DNA of 64,000 nucleotides from the NCBI RefSeq assembly GCF_029962835.1, contig NC_080585.1:58205443-58269442 (forward strand), read 5' to 3'. How positions within the stretch are numbered: the first letter of the stretch is position 1; each line of letters opens with the position of its first letter. This DNA comes from Magnolia sinica (taxonomy: Eukaryota > Streptophyta > Magnoliopsida > Magnoliales > Magnoliaceae). The position numbers and the translations under genes are program-made. Below, piece after piece: positions 11,529-21,900 of the stretch. The notes below the pieces were generated by a model. The model did not search any database. It was not told the origin of the DNA and saw only the letters and a list, made by a program, of their open reading frames with translations.

Positions 11529-11977
11529 TAAAAGATTTGCCCAATTAGCATGATAATATTAGAGAAACCCCACATACAATCGGGGACCATGCCTAAATTG
11601 ACTTACAACACCTCTCAATATGCAAGATACTGGATATGATAATAATAAGATAATGATCTTTCATATTAGACATCTATACATCATTAGGTCTTCTAGCAGG
11701 TCTCTATCATCAATGCGCGATTTCTGATTATGATCCATACAAAAGTAAATCAGGTTACAACCTAGCATAAAATCAATGGCATTTTTATTGGGAGAGAATA
11801 TCACCGGCTTTAGAACATGTTACCTTGACCCAAGTAGTGAAGATCCCCAAATCCTTTTCTCAAATCTTTGTTGCAAGAAAATCGTTGAAGCTTGTATCTT
11901 TTATGGTGTTTTTAGTGCCGTTTTGTATCTTTTTGTGCCTATGGTGCTTTTAATAAAGGCTTCATTGCCTTCCAAAA

Positions 11978-11980
<3 letters not shown>

Positions 11981-12050
<70 letters not shown>
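11981..12050. repeat. Composite (TA)n(CA)n microsatellite
   Basis: About 50 bp of alternating TA followed by 20 bp of alternating CA, directly abutting the left arm of the long inverted repeat. Frames across it (YIYIYI/HTHTHT) are artefacts. Confidence 0.95.
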
Positions 12051-12051
12051 T

Positions 12052-13895
12052 GAACCATCTCGCAGGCTACCTCGGTGCGGTCCAAATTCCCGCTGCAAAG
12101 AGGAAATCGGATTGCGTATTGAGTAATCTCTGTTGGGCCCACTATGAGTGGATGTGGTCTATCCATGCCGTCTATCCATTTTTCAAGCGCATTTTAATGG
12201 TGAGACCAAAATTGAATCATTTCCAATGGTCAAGTGGACCATAGAACAGGAAACATTGGGAATAATAATTTGCACCGTTGAAACCTTTCTAGGGTCTACA
12301 GTGATGTTTATTTGTCATCCGACCTGTTCATAAGATCACACAGATATGGATGAAAGGAAAACACAAATATCAAATTGATCCAAAACTTGTGGACCCCGAG
12401 AAAATTTTCAATGGTCGACATTCAATTCACATTGTTTCCTGTGGTGTGGCCCACTTGAGCTTTGGATATACTTCATTTTTGGCCTTTAGCCTTAAAATTA
12501 TTTGTTAAAATGGATGTAAGGAGAGGATGGACTATATAAATCACGGCGGGCCCACAGAGTTTACTTAGTATGCAATCCGCTTCCCCGCAGGGTGCAGATT
12601 GGCTATTGACAGGTTGAGAAATGACGTTGCCAAATTTTGTGGCCCCACCATGATATATGTTTTGTATCCACGCCGTCCATCCATCTGGAGAGATCATTTT
12701 AGGGTAATATCTAAAGAATGACTCACGTCCAAAGCTGGAGTGGACCCCACCACAGAAAACAGTGGGGAGTGACGCCACTGTTAAGTAGGGATTAGATATT
12801 GACAAAGGGTACGCGGATTAGATACTGACAGGTTAAGTAGGGAGACCGGCTATTGAAGTGACCTCACCAAGTTCTGCGGACCCCATTATGATGTACGTGT
12901 TGTATTTAGTTGTATTTACAACGTCCATCCATATGGAGATATTATTTTAAGCCATGAGCCAAAGAATGAGGCATATCCACAGCTATAGTGGACCCACCAC
13001 AGAAAACAGCGGGAAGATTGATGCCCATCGTTGAAACCTTTCTAAGGCCCACCATGATGTTTTTTTGAAATCCAACCAGTTCAAAAGTTAACAAAGACAT
13101 TAAAGAAGGGAAAATACTAATATAAGCTTAATCGAAAACTTTTGTGGCCTTTAGAAGTTTTTAACGGTGGCGTCAGTCTCCCCACTGTTTTCTGTGGTGG
13201 GGTCTACTCCAACTTTGGATTTGACTCATTCTTTAGATATTTCCCTAAAATGATCTCTCCAGATGGATGGACGGCATGGATACAAAACATATATCATGGT
13301 GGGGCCACAAAATTTGGTGATGTCACTTCTCAACCTGTCAATAGCCAATCCGCACCCTACGGGGAAGCGGATTGTGTACTGAGTAAACTCTATGGGCTCG
13401 CTGTGATTTATATATTCCATCCACTCCTTGCATCCATTTTAACAGATAATTTTAAGGCTTAAGCCCAAAAATGAAGTATATCCAAAGCTCAAGTGGGCCT
13501 CACCACATGAAATAATGTGAATTGAATGTCAACAATTGAAAATTTTTTTGGGGTCCACTAGTTTTGGATTGATCTGATATTTGTGTTTTCCTTTCATCCA
13601 TATCTGTGTAGTCTTATGAACAGGTCGAATGACAAATAAACATCACTGTAGACCATAGAAAGGTTTCAACGGTGGAAATTATTATTCCCAATGTTTCCTA
13701 TTCTATGGTCCACTTGAGCATTGGAAATGATTCAATTTTGGTCTCAACCATTAAAATGCGCTTGAAAAACGGATGGATGGCGTGGATAGACAACATCCAT
13801 TCACAGTGGGCCCAACAAAGTTTACTCAGTACGCAATCTGATTTCCTCTTTGTGGTGGGAATTGGACCACACCAAGGTAGCCTACGGGATGGTTC
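12052..13895. repeat. Long inverted repeat, two arms of about 735 bp
   Basis: The arm at about 12052-12784 is repeated in inverted orientation at about 13161-13895. By eye identity is roughly 90 percent over the whole length, from the outer 'GAACCATC' to the inner 'GACGCCA(C/G)TGTTAA'. The 376-bp spacer (12785-13160) holds a further, diverged piece of the same family. A transcript across it would form a near-perfect hairpin of over 700 bp. Short frames in both arms mirror each other and are not genes. No TSD was resolved because both flanks are microsatellite. Confidence 0.85.
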
Positions 13896-13907
13896 GCAGG
13901 AGACCAT

Positions 13908-13935
13908 TACTCTCTCTCTCTCTATATAACACACA

Positions 13936-14005
<70 letters not shown>
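13908..14005. repeat. Composite (CT)n / (TA)n / (GA)n microsatellite
   Basis: CT repeats (13908-13952, interrupted), about 18 bp of TA, then about 35 bp of GA. CT followed by GA makes the stretch self-complementary. It bounds the right side of the long inverted repeat. Confidence 0.95.
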
Positions 14006-14007
<2 letters not shown>

Positions 14008-14036
14008 TTCGATGCATAAATCCCCAAAAAATATAC

Positions 14037-14182
14037 TATTGAGTACTATATCATCCAATAAGAATCACCATAGCTTTCTCCATCCATTTGATAAATGAGT
14101 GATCAACATTGATGTTAAGAATTCCAGTATTGAACTTTTGAAACAATGTATGAGAAGATTGTTTGAGACCATGTAGGGATTT
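14037..14182 (-). pseudogene. Ty1/copia reverse transcriptase relic, downstream half
   Basis: The minus strand reads K-S-L-H-G-L-K-Q-S, the conserved copia RT segment, then a degraded stretch ending in a frame-shifted D-D-I-V-L active-site motif near 14040-14050. The upstream half of the same RT lies at 21009-21115; the two were separated by the chromovirus inserted between them. The fragment is frame-shifted and non-functional. Confidence 0.75.
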
Positions 14183-15077
14183 TGATGCAGGGACATATGA
14201 TGACCTAACCCTAGATGCATGCATAATCAGGTTAAAGAATGTTTGAATAAATACACGAATCAACTAACCGTTTTCAATCAAAGGGATTAGGTAAATTTCA
14301 ATACAAAGATGAGGTCATTTTGTCAGGATCATGCCCCTTAGCATAAAATCGCGTAAATAGTAAAAATGGAGGACCTAGGGATATTATGATATCCCAGATC
14401 TACCATAAGTCAGTCCACGGTCAAGTTTGGATCTGATTTTACTGACTAACCATCCCTCTTTTCCGTTCAAACTAGAAAGGGGATATCTAGAGAGGAGCGA
14501 AAGGCGTGAAGAATGAAGGGTTTGAGATGAAGAAAGTACAGGTCCTTTTGTCGTCAAAAGAAAAGGAAGATGATTCTTACCTTTTCCTGCACCTCGAAGA
14601 TTTAGAAAGAATGAAATCTGAAATCAGGGTAGAATCTTCAACACCCAAGGGCCAATCCTGAAAACTTAAATCTCTTGAATAAAGAGGAAAAAAATACGAA
14701 TTTCTATTAATTCAATAATAATGAAAATAGAGTTTCTCACAACGTATATATAAGTTATGGAAAAAGTAAAAGTGCATTAAAGCCCCTGAAAACAAGAATA
14801 ATAACAAAAAGATGAAAAAAATAAAGTGCAATAAAGCCCCTGAAACAAGAAAAAAAGAACAAAAACGCCTAAAACTAAAACACCTGTGGTAGGGTGTGAA
14901 ATCCGATTCATGGATCTATGGTTAGGGTGCGGTCATGCCACTCCTGCACTTGTAGCGCGTCAGAAAATGGGTCCGATGGACCTAACGTCCATCCACATCA
15001 ACTCCTCTGCTCTGGTACTCTGTCGGCGACACCTCCTCTGGTACACTTTAAAGGGTGCACCACTGATGTCCGCATCA
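14183..15077 (-). repeat. 3' LTR of element 1
   Basis: The LTR starts TGATGCAGGG and ends CCGCATCA. A purine-rich tract (complement of ATTCTCCCCGG, 15078-15088) precedes it in the element's sense, as a polypurine tract should. A TATA-like word (complement of GTATATATAAG) is at about 14744-14753. It matches the right LTR from 14223 onward. Confidence 0.85.
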
Positions 15078-15089
15078 ATTCTCCCCGGG

Positions 15090-15754
15090 TAGGAAGAATT
15101 CGCCACTGGCGAAAGTGAACTCTATCTCTCGAGCAAATTGGGGTTGATGCGCTGTAGATCTGCCTCTGTGATCCAAGAGTTATCTATAATTAGCCCGTTC
15201 CTCCATTTGACCAGGAATTTCTGGAAACCTCCGGAGCGAGTGGAAACCGCCTTGGAGTCCAAAATTTCCTCTATCTCGTCTCTTGTTGGTGCAGGTGGAA
15301 GAGAAGGTAAGATGGGTACAAGAAGATCAGGCTGTGGCTAAGGTCCATATGTAGGGGGGGTCTGGGAAGAAACAAGGGAACCAATGGATAGAGGTAATGG
15401 CTCGTGAAAGGGAACTAGATTATCCACATTAAATGTGGAACTGATGCCCATGGTAGCAGGGATATCAAAAACATAAGCATTAGACCCCAACCTTTTCACA
15501 ATTTTATGTGGGCCTATGCTACGAGCATGAAGCTTTTTTACGAATCCAGGTGGAAACTGATCAGACCTAATACGAACCATGACGTCATCTCCAGGTTGAA
15601 ATTCCCTAAATCTCCCGTGAGTGTCAGTAGAAAGTTTATAATGTTCATTACTTGAATTAATCTTCCTCTTGATCTCACTATGCAATGTATGTATATGCTG
15701 GGCGAAGGACTCTCCTAACTCTAAAGGATGCTGTGGGGTAGCCATGGGGATCAA
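15090..15754 (-). pseudogene. Integrase C-terminus and chromodomain, element 1
   Basis: The minus frame 15754-15338 shows the GPHKIVKRLGSNAYVFDIP-type integrase C-terminal fold and the STFNVDNLVPF linker. A chromodomain follows (about 15265-15115), recognisable by I-E-E-I-L-D, F-L-V-K-W, S-W-I-T and L-L-E-R motifs. Chromodomains direct such elements to particular chromatin. A stop separates the two parts, and another precedes the frame at about 15760. Confidence 0.8.
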
Positions 15755-15766
15755 ATCTATGGGGGC

Positions 15767-16705
15767 TTAGGGTCTAAGACCTGAAACAATTTCAAACGGG
15801 TTCATTCTTATGGACCTGTTTATTGAAGAATTATACGCGAACTCTACTGTGGGAAGAACAACGTCCCAAGTCTTGTGGTGGTCTCCAACCAGACATCCTA
15901 ACAAATTCCCTAGGCAACGGTTCACTACCTCTGTTTGACCATCTGACTGGGGATGATATGCTGAAGAAAACTGGAGCCTCGTACGCAAAAGATGCCAGAC
16001 AGTCTTCCAAAAATAACTAGTTAACATAGTATCTCTGTTAGACACGATGGATCTAGGTACTCCATGGAGTCGCACAACTTCTTGAAAGAATAACTTAGCA
16101 ACGTGGGAGGCATCTGAGGTCTTTTAACAGGGTAGGAAATGGGTCATCTTAGAAAATCGATTAACAACCACGAGTATGGAGTCGTGCTTACGAATGGTCT
16201 TGGGAAGCCCGAGCACGAAGTCCACACTGACATCTTGCCACGGGGCATGTGGAACTGGTGAAGGAGTATATAAACCTGTATTTTGCTTCTTCTGCTTTGC
16301 TAGTTGACATGTCCGACACTGCCCTATAATCTTAGCCACGTCCTGCTGGAGATTAGGCCAATAGAAACGATTAAACACAAGGGCAATTGTTTTATCTCGA
16401 CCAAAGTGACTTGCCATCCCTCTAGCATGCTGCTCCAAAACTAGAAAATCGCGGAGGGATGTGCGTGGGATATAGAGCTTTTCCCCTCTAAAAAGATATC
16501 CATCTGTAAGGACGAACTTCACACTCCTCGAGGGCGGGTCACTAGACAATGATGCATAAATGATCCCAAAATCAGGACAGTTTGAGTACTTACCCTTGAG
16601 TTGCTCAAAGCTTTTAACTTTAATACTCATGGACCGCAGCGTCATGATACGACGGCTAAGCGCGTCAGCAACCTTATTCTCTTTTCCGGCCTTGTGCTTT
16701 AGCAC
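15767..16705 (-). pseudogene. Integrase zinc finger and core, element 1
   Basis: The N-terminal H2C2 finger (H...H...CRTC, minus 16124-16705) is followed by the catalytic core. The first Asp lies in V-D-F-V-L-G-L-P, and the motif S-S-A-Y-H-P-Q-S-D-G-Q-T-E-V lies at about 15900-15960. The usual second-Asp motif reads S-N-R-D, and D is also replaced by N in V-V-N-R-F-S-K. A stop near 16118 splits the domain. Non-functional. Confidence 0.8.
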
Positions 16706-16732
16706 AAACGTGTACTCTTGAAGAAATTATGC

Positions 16733-17311
16733 TCACTTGGCATGCTTAGGGCTCAACTTTTTTTGATAGCTCAAATATTTGAAGGCCTCATGATTAGAGA
16801 ACAGGACAAATTCTTGCGGTAATAAATAATGCCGCCAATGGCGCAATGATTGCACAACCGCATAAAAATCCTTGTCATAAGTGGAGTAGCGTTGTTTAGC
16901 CTCATTCAACTTCTCACTGAAAAAGGCCACAAAATGTCTCTCTTGGCTTAACACTCCGCATATGGTAATTCCTGACGTGTCACATGCTACCTCAAAGGCT
17001 TTGGTAAAGTTAGGTAGACGCATGACTGGTGTTTCCATCATCTTCTTAATTTTTGAAAAAGCCCATGTCGCAGCTTTAGTCCATTGAAACTCCCCTTTTC
17101 GTATGCAATCTGTGATGGGAGCCATAATCGAGCTAAATTCGTGGATGAACTGCCGATAGAACGTAGCTAGGCCGTGAAAGCTTTGCACGTCGTGTATGGT
17201 ACACAACTCAGGCCAATTGACAATGGCCTTGACTTTCTCAGGGTCTCCAGACATACCCTCTGACGTTACCACGAACCCAGGAAGATAACACGGGAGGTCA
17301 AGAAGAAACAC
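16733..17311 (-). pseudogene. RNase H region of element 1
   Basis: The minus frame carries V-A-C-D-T-S-G, F-F-S-E-K-L-N-E-A-K, Y-S-T-Y-D-K and L-R-H-W-R-H-Y-L motifs of gypsy RNase H. Two stops follow at about 16710-16735. A frameshift near 17275-17290 separates it from the RT. Confidence 0.85.
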
Positions 17312-17820
17312 TTCTTGAGGTTCACATAGAGCTTTTCTTTGCGCAAGGCATTGTAGACTTGCCTCAAGTGCTCGATGTGCTGGCTAGGGGACGTACTATA
17401 GATGAGGATATCATCGAAGTACATAACTAAAAACTTGACTATAAAGGGTCGCAACACCCGGGTCATCACCCTCATAAACGTACTTGGGGCATTGGTTAAC
17501 CCAAAGGGCATAACCAGTCACTCATACAGCCTATCCTTCATCTCGAAGGCAGATTTCCATTCATCTCTTGGGCGAACACGAATTTGGTGATAACCACTCT
17601 TGAGGTCAATTTTCGAAAAGATAGTAGAGGTGACCATCATGTCAAGCATGTCATCAAGTCTCGGGATGGGAAACTGATACTTGACAGTGATCTTGTTTAT
17701 GGCTCTACTATCCACATACATGCGCCATGTGCCGTCTTTTTTGGGCGTAAGAAGCGCGGGAATGGCGCATGGGCTTAGACTCTCACGAATGAATCCCTTT
17801 TTAAGCAATTCATCCACTTG
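17266..17820 (-). pseudogene. Reverse transcriptase of element 1
   Basis: This has gypsy RT blocks [39 protein letters not shown] and the catalytic Y-F-D-D-I-L-I-Y. An in-frame stop between the Y-E and L-V-M-P blocks (about 17512-17517) and a frameshift at the 3' end inactivate it. Confidence 0.85.
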
Positions 17821-18160
17821 CCTCTTTAACTCAGCATGCTCGGTGGTTCATTCTGTAGTAAGAGAGGTTTGGTAGGGTCACCCCTGGGATGAGATCTATC
17901 GCATGCTGAATGTCTCGCATCGGTGGAAGCCCGTCTGGAAGGTCCTTAGGGAAGACATCCCGAAACTCCTCTAGGACTGGACGAACCTCCTGGGGTATCC
18001 CCATAGCAACCTCAAGTGTACTTTACCTAGCCAGCAGGCCGTACACCATAGTCCCCTCCTTGGTCTCTTTCTCAAACTCCTTAGCATCGATGATGTGGAG
18101 AGACTTCGACTGAGGTGCCCTTTGACTCTTAGGACCGCCTGGGGACGCAACATCTTTCGC

Positions 18161-19174
18161 TCATGTTGATGATTTGGGAGGGAGAGGGCTCAAGACAAGC
18201 TTCTTTCGTTCATGCTTAAATACACAATTATCCATATGCCTGAATATTGTGATATCTTTGTCATAGAGCCATGACCTTCCCAAGATGATATGCCCAACGT
18301 CCATCGTGACCACATCACACCACAACTTATCCTTGAATGGTCCAAACTCAATCGGAATAAGGCATTGCTGGGTCACAAGGAGGGATGTCGCATCCACCCA
18401 AGAAACTCTGTATGGGTTGGGGCGAAGGACTGACTTTAACTCCAAGCGACTCAAAGTAACTGGGGAAACTACATTCTCACAGCTCTCGCTGTCTATGATT
18501 ACTTTGCAGCTCTTTTCTCCGCACTTGGCGTAAGTGTGGAAAATGGTGGTTCTGCACCAATCTTCGCTTTCCTTCATATGGGTCAAGGCGCACCTTACAA
18601 CTGCAAGTGGGATCGTCTCCACAGTATCATCCTCGGCATCACTAGCCGGGTCAAGGGAGGGGATAATGATCTCCTCATCATCCTGATCACCATCAACTTT
18701 ATTTGCCACTTCTTTTTCCGTGGAGTGTTCGGAAACAAAGGTAATGCGCCCACCCTTATTTGAATACTCGGCAGCGATGTGACCCATGCCACCACAGCGG
18801 TAGCACTGCCCTGGCATCGCGGGCCTAGTACTTGGTTCAACCATATTATTACTGCGATTTATGTTGACTGGCTGGGTACTAGGTTGAGCTTTAGGTTGAA
18901 TTTTGACTTGGGGTCTCGCTCCCTGCGAAGCTACTCTAGGCATAGTAGGTCGAAAATCAATCCCCCTCACATTAGACTGACGCACACAGTGCTTCAGTTC
19001 CTGCACCACCTGGTAAGCATGTTTTAGACTGGTGACTATGTGAAGCGTGAGCTCTCGCTGAAGCTCAGGCCTGAGGCCCATACGGAAACGGGAGAGAACC
19101 ACAGCAGGGTCCTCATCCACATCGCACCTCATCATATATTCATCGAACTTGGCGATGTATTTCGTCACCGTCAT
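18161..19174 (-). pseudogene. Gag C-terminus, zinc knuckle and protease, element 1
   Basis: A 337-codon minus frame. It holds the end of the gag capsid region, a CCHC knuckle whose last Cys is replaced (C-Y-R-C-G-G-M-G-H-I-A-A-E-Y), and an aspartic protease. The protease active site reads D-S-E where D-S-G is expected, followed by the conserved I-L-G-R-S-W-L-Y. Both changes argue for loss of function. A stop codon separates it from the upstream gag frame. Confidence 0.8.
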
Positions 19175-19177
19175 GGA

Positions 19178-19957
19178 TCATTGGCGCAAAATGTGCCATT
19201 GATCTAACAACCTCTGCCTATAAGAAAGGAGAATATACTTTTCTCGCAACAACTCTTTCATCTCAATCCAAAAGAGGACTGGTCCCTCTCCAGATCGCTC
19301 ACGATGACGCTCCACATTTTCCCAATATAGTTTTGCTTGGCCCACCAATTTCATCTTGACGAACCCGACTCGTTGTGGGTCTGGTAGACTGTGCCACTCA
19401 AAGAAGTGGTCCATGTCTGCTAACCAGTCGGAAAAAACCCTGGGGTCCAATCTCCCATAAAAAATGGGGGCGTCAACCTTGATGCCCTTCATGACCCTAG
19501 AAACAGGTTCCTCGTGCTCATGATATCTCTGGGGGTCCTGACGACGCACCCCATCATGGCTCTCCCATTGGGCGGGAAGAACAGGATCCCGATTGTGTGT
19601 GGGTGGTAATGGATATACCCCATCGTGTCTGTTGCCAAGGCCACGGGCTTGGCCTGCGCCCAAACCATCCCTAGGCGAATCAGGGCCCACAACTTGGGAC
19701 TGATCTACAACTCCGGTGTCGGGGGTCGTCTGGGCTCCACCTATAGTGGCGGTTGGAATATCAGCCTCTAGATGCACAACTCTTTCCTCTAGACGCATGA
19801 ACCTACCATCTTGATGCGCAAACTGCTGCCCGATATCATCCCTCAAGGTTCGAAACTGTTGATCCATTCTTTTAGTTTGGCCCTCCATAGCCTTGGCAAA
19901 TTGATCGGAGTCCATGGTGTAATGGAGACCGAATCCATGACCAGTGTGCATGGGCAT
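19178..19957 (-). pseudogene. Gag N-terminal part, element 1
   Basis: A 259-codon minus frame with the retrotransposon gag signature (F-S-D-W-L-A-D-M-D-H-F-F, K-L-V-G-Q-A-K-L-Y-W, and a coiled-coil-like N-terminus). It ends in an in-frame stop immediately before the frame that continues gag at 19174. Confidence 0.8.
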
Positions 19958-20012
19958 ATACTAGGAATGACAAGTGAATGGTCCTAGATCTATGTGCAAG
20001 AAAGGGTAAAAA

Positions 20013-20023
20013 CCATGATACCA
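20013..20023 (-). other. Candidate primer-binding site, element 1
   Basis: The minus strand reads TGGTATCATGG, close to the initiator-tRNA-Met primer-binding site TGGTATCAGAG. It lies about 120 bp from the point where the two LTRs stop matching (20142). Either the 5' LTR extends to about 20025, or this end has been rearranged. Confidence 0.5.
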
Positions 20024-20141
20024 ATGCAATACAACTATCCTATATGGCCTAGATTTATATGGGGACTTAACAAAACTTAGGAAAAAAAGGCTAACTAAAC
20101 TCAACAAAATATGTCCCCTTGGCAGAGCCGGTCACGCGGGT

Positions 20142-21003
20142 ATAATCAGGTTAAAGAATGGTCAAATAAATACACGAATCAACTAACCCTTTCCAATCGA
20201 AGGGATTAGGTAAATTTCAACACAAAGATGAGGTCATTCCGTCAGGATCATGCCCTTTAGCATAAAATCGCGTAAATAGTAAAAATGAAGGACCTAAGGA
20301 TATGAGGATATCTCAGATGCAGCATAAGTCAGTCCACGGTCAAGTTAGGATCTGATTCTACTGACTAACCATCCCTCTTTTCCGTTCAAACTAGAAAGGG
20401 GATATCTAGAGAGGAACGAAAGAGGTGAAGAATGAAGGGTTCGAGATAAAGAAAGTACAAGTCCTTTTGTTGTCAAAAGAAAAGGAGGATGATTTTTACC
20501 TTTTCCTGCACCTCGAAGATTTATAAAGAAGGAAACCTGAAATTGGGGTGGAATCCTCAACACTCAAGGGCCAATCCTGAAACCCTAATATCTTGAATAA
20601 AGAGGAAAAAAATATGAATTTCTATTAATTCAATAATAATAAAAATATGGTTTCTCATAACGTATATATAAGCTATGAAAAAAGTAAAAGTACACTAAAT
20701 CCCCTAAAAACAAGAAAAATAACAAAAAGACGAAAAAAATAAAGAGAGTGCAATAAAGCCCCTGAAACAAGAAAAAAGAACAAAAACGCCTAAAACTAAA
20801 ACACCTGTGTGGTAGGGTGTGAAATCCGACCCCTGTAGCTATGGTCAGGGTGCGGTCATGCTGCTCCTGCACTTGTAATGCGTCAAAAAATGGGTCCGAT
20901 GGACCCAACGTCCATCCACATCAACTCCTCTGCTCCGGTACTCTGTCGGCGATGCCTCCTCCTCTAGTACACTCTAAAGGGTGCACCACTGATGTCTGCA
21001 TCA
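20142..21003 (-). repeat. 5' LTR of element 1
   Basis: It matches the left LTR from 20142 to the terminal GCATCA at 21003. A TATA-like word is at about 20663-20672. The true start may be at about 20025 next to the primer-binding site; the 20025-20141 stretch has no clear counterpart in the left LTR. Confidence 0.8.
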
Positions 21004-21008
21004 GATTT

Positions 21009-21115
21009 CCATAATATACACAGAATTCCTTCTCTTGTAATTGAAAACCAAGAGGATTCACATAAAGTTCTTTCATCGTATACATTTGAAAAAATGCCTT
21101 CCACACCATCTACCA
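21009..21115 (-). pseudogene. Ty1/copia reverse transcriptase relic, upstream half
   Basis: The minus strand reads a degraded copia RT block ending F-Q-L-Q-E-K-E-F-C-V-Y-Y-G, which normally comes directly before the K-S-L-Y-G-L-K-Q block. That block lies at 14182 on the far side of chromovirus element 1. The join shows the pre-insertion site, allowing one frameshift. Confidence 0.65.
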
Positions 21116-21560
21116 AGTGTTATTTTTTAGTGCACCCACCTCTTCTACCCTTGCCCCTTTCTAGCAAAGATATCTTTGAGATTATTTGGTATTCTCAAAG
21201 AAGAATGGCAAGAGCGAAGGACCAGTAGTAAACTGAGAGACACTCAAAGGATAATAGTTAATTGGATGAGAAGTACAAGTACACTTTTTTAAGAGCAATG
21301 GGAAGAGGCATTGGAAGGCATAGTGAAGGCTAGTGCGGAAGGAGAATCAAAAGAGGAAGATACACAACTACGAGCACCATTTGAAAAAAGCTATATTAGT
21401 TGTCAGTTATTCTAAAAGATTGTAATGTCTACCTTTTTTCATAGACAATAATTGGTGGTGTTTTGTGCTCTCATTGCTAGTCCTAACCTTGGATAAAGGA
21501 AGATTGTTTTGTCAAGTTGGCAATTGGCGTCAAACTTTGGCTACGCCTTTTTCTCATGAA
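21116..21560. other. No gene seen
   Basis: Short frames only; probably flanking remains of the copia relic and unique DNA. Confidence 0.35.
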
Positions 21561-21900
21561 TAATCAACCCCATTTATTTGGTATAAGGTTTTGATGATAA
21601 TGATGATGAGATGGTGGTGGACATGGTGGCAGTAGGTTAGGCTAGGGCTGGGTGGGTGTTGGCCTTCTCCTCGCCTTGGTCCTAGACCAATTGGACTAAA
21701 AAGGCCCTTGCCTTGTCCTGACCTTGTAAGAAAAATATTTAGCGATCAAAGGTTTGAAATCATCCAATCGAAGAATTTCTTCTGGTTGTCTTCCATCCAT
21801 GATGATGATAGAGTGGAATGGTAAAACAAGATTCATGCAGCTGACCCCAATTAATTGGGATAAGGCTTAGATGATGACAACGATGACTTTGACAGTGACG
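21560..21900 (+). mobile_element. RTE-type LINE 3' ends (two)
   Basis: Two plus-strand tails, at about 21565-21612 and 21805-21900. Each reads 'CCCCA(T/A)TTAATTGGGATAAGG' or a variant, then GAT/GATGAT simple repeats. The second still encodes the terminal A-A-D-P-N motif of RTE elements, and this arrangement is the usual RTE 3' end. Confidence 0.6.

Larger units (their letters stand above)
14183..21003 (-). mobile_element. Ty3/gypsy chromovirus, element 1, decayed
   Basis: A full-length minus-strand LTR retrotransposon in the order gag, protease, RT, RNase H, integrase, chromodomain. It is bounded by TGATGCAG... (14183) and ...GCATCA (21003). The 5-bp TSD GATTT is found at 14178-14182 and 21004-21008. 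The LTRs differ at roughly 8 percent of sites in the part compared by eye, so it is old. Stops or frameshifts break every major domain. The first 40 bp of the left LTR do not match the corresponding right-LTR end, so one LTR has been altered. Confidence 0.9.

Noticed and set aside
12050-13929. Several frames of 60-110 codons
   Set aside because: They mirror each other in the two arms of the inverted repeat and carry microsatellite-coded tails (YIYIYI, CVCVCV).
15823-19027. Plus-strand frames across chromovirus element 1
   Set aside because: They are shadows of the minus-strand gag-pol domains.
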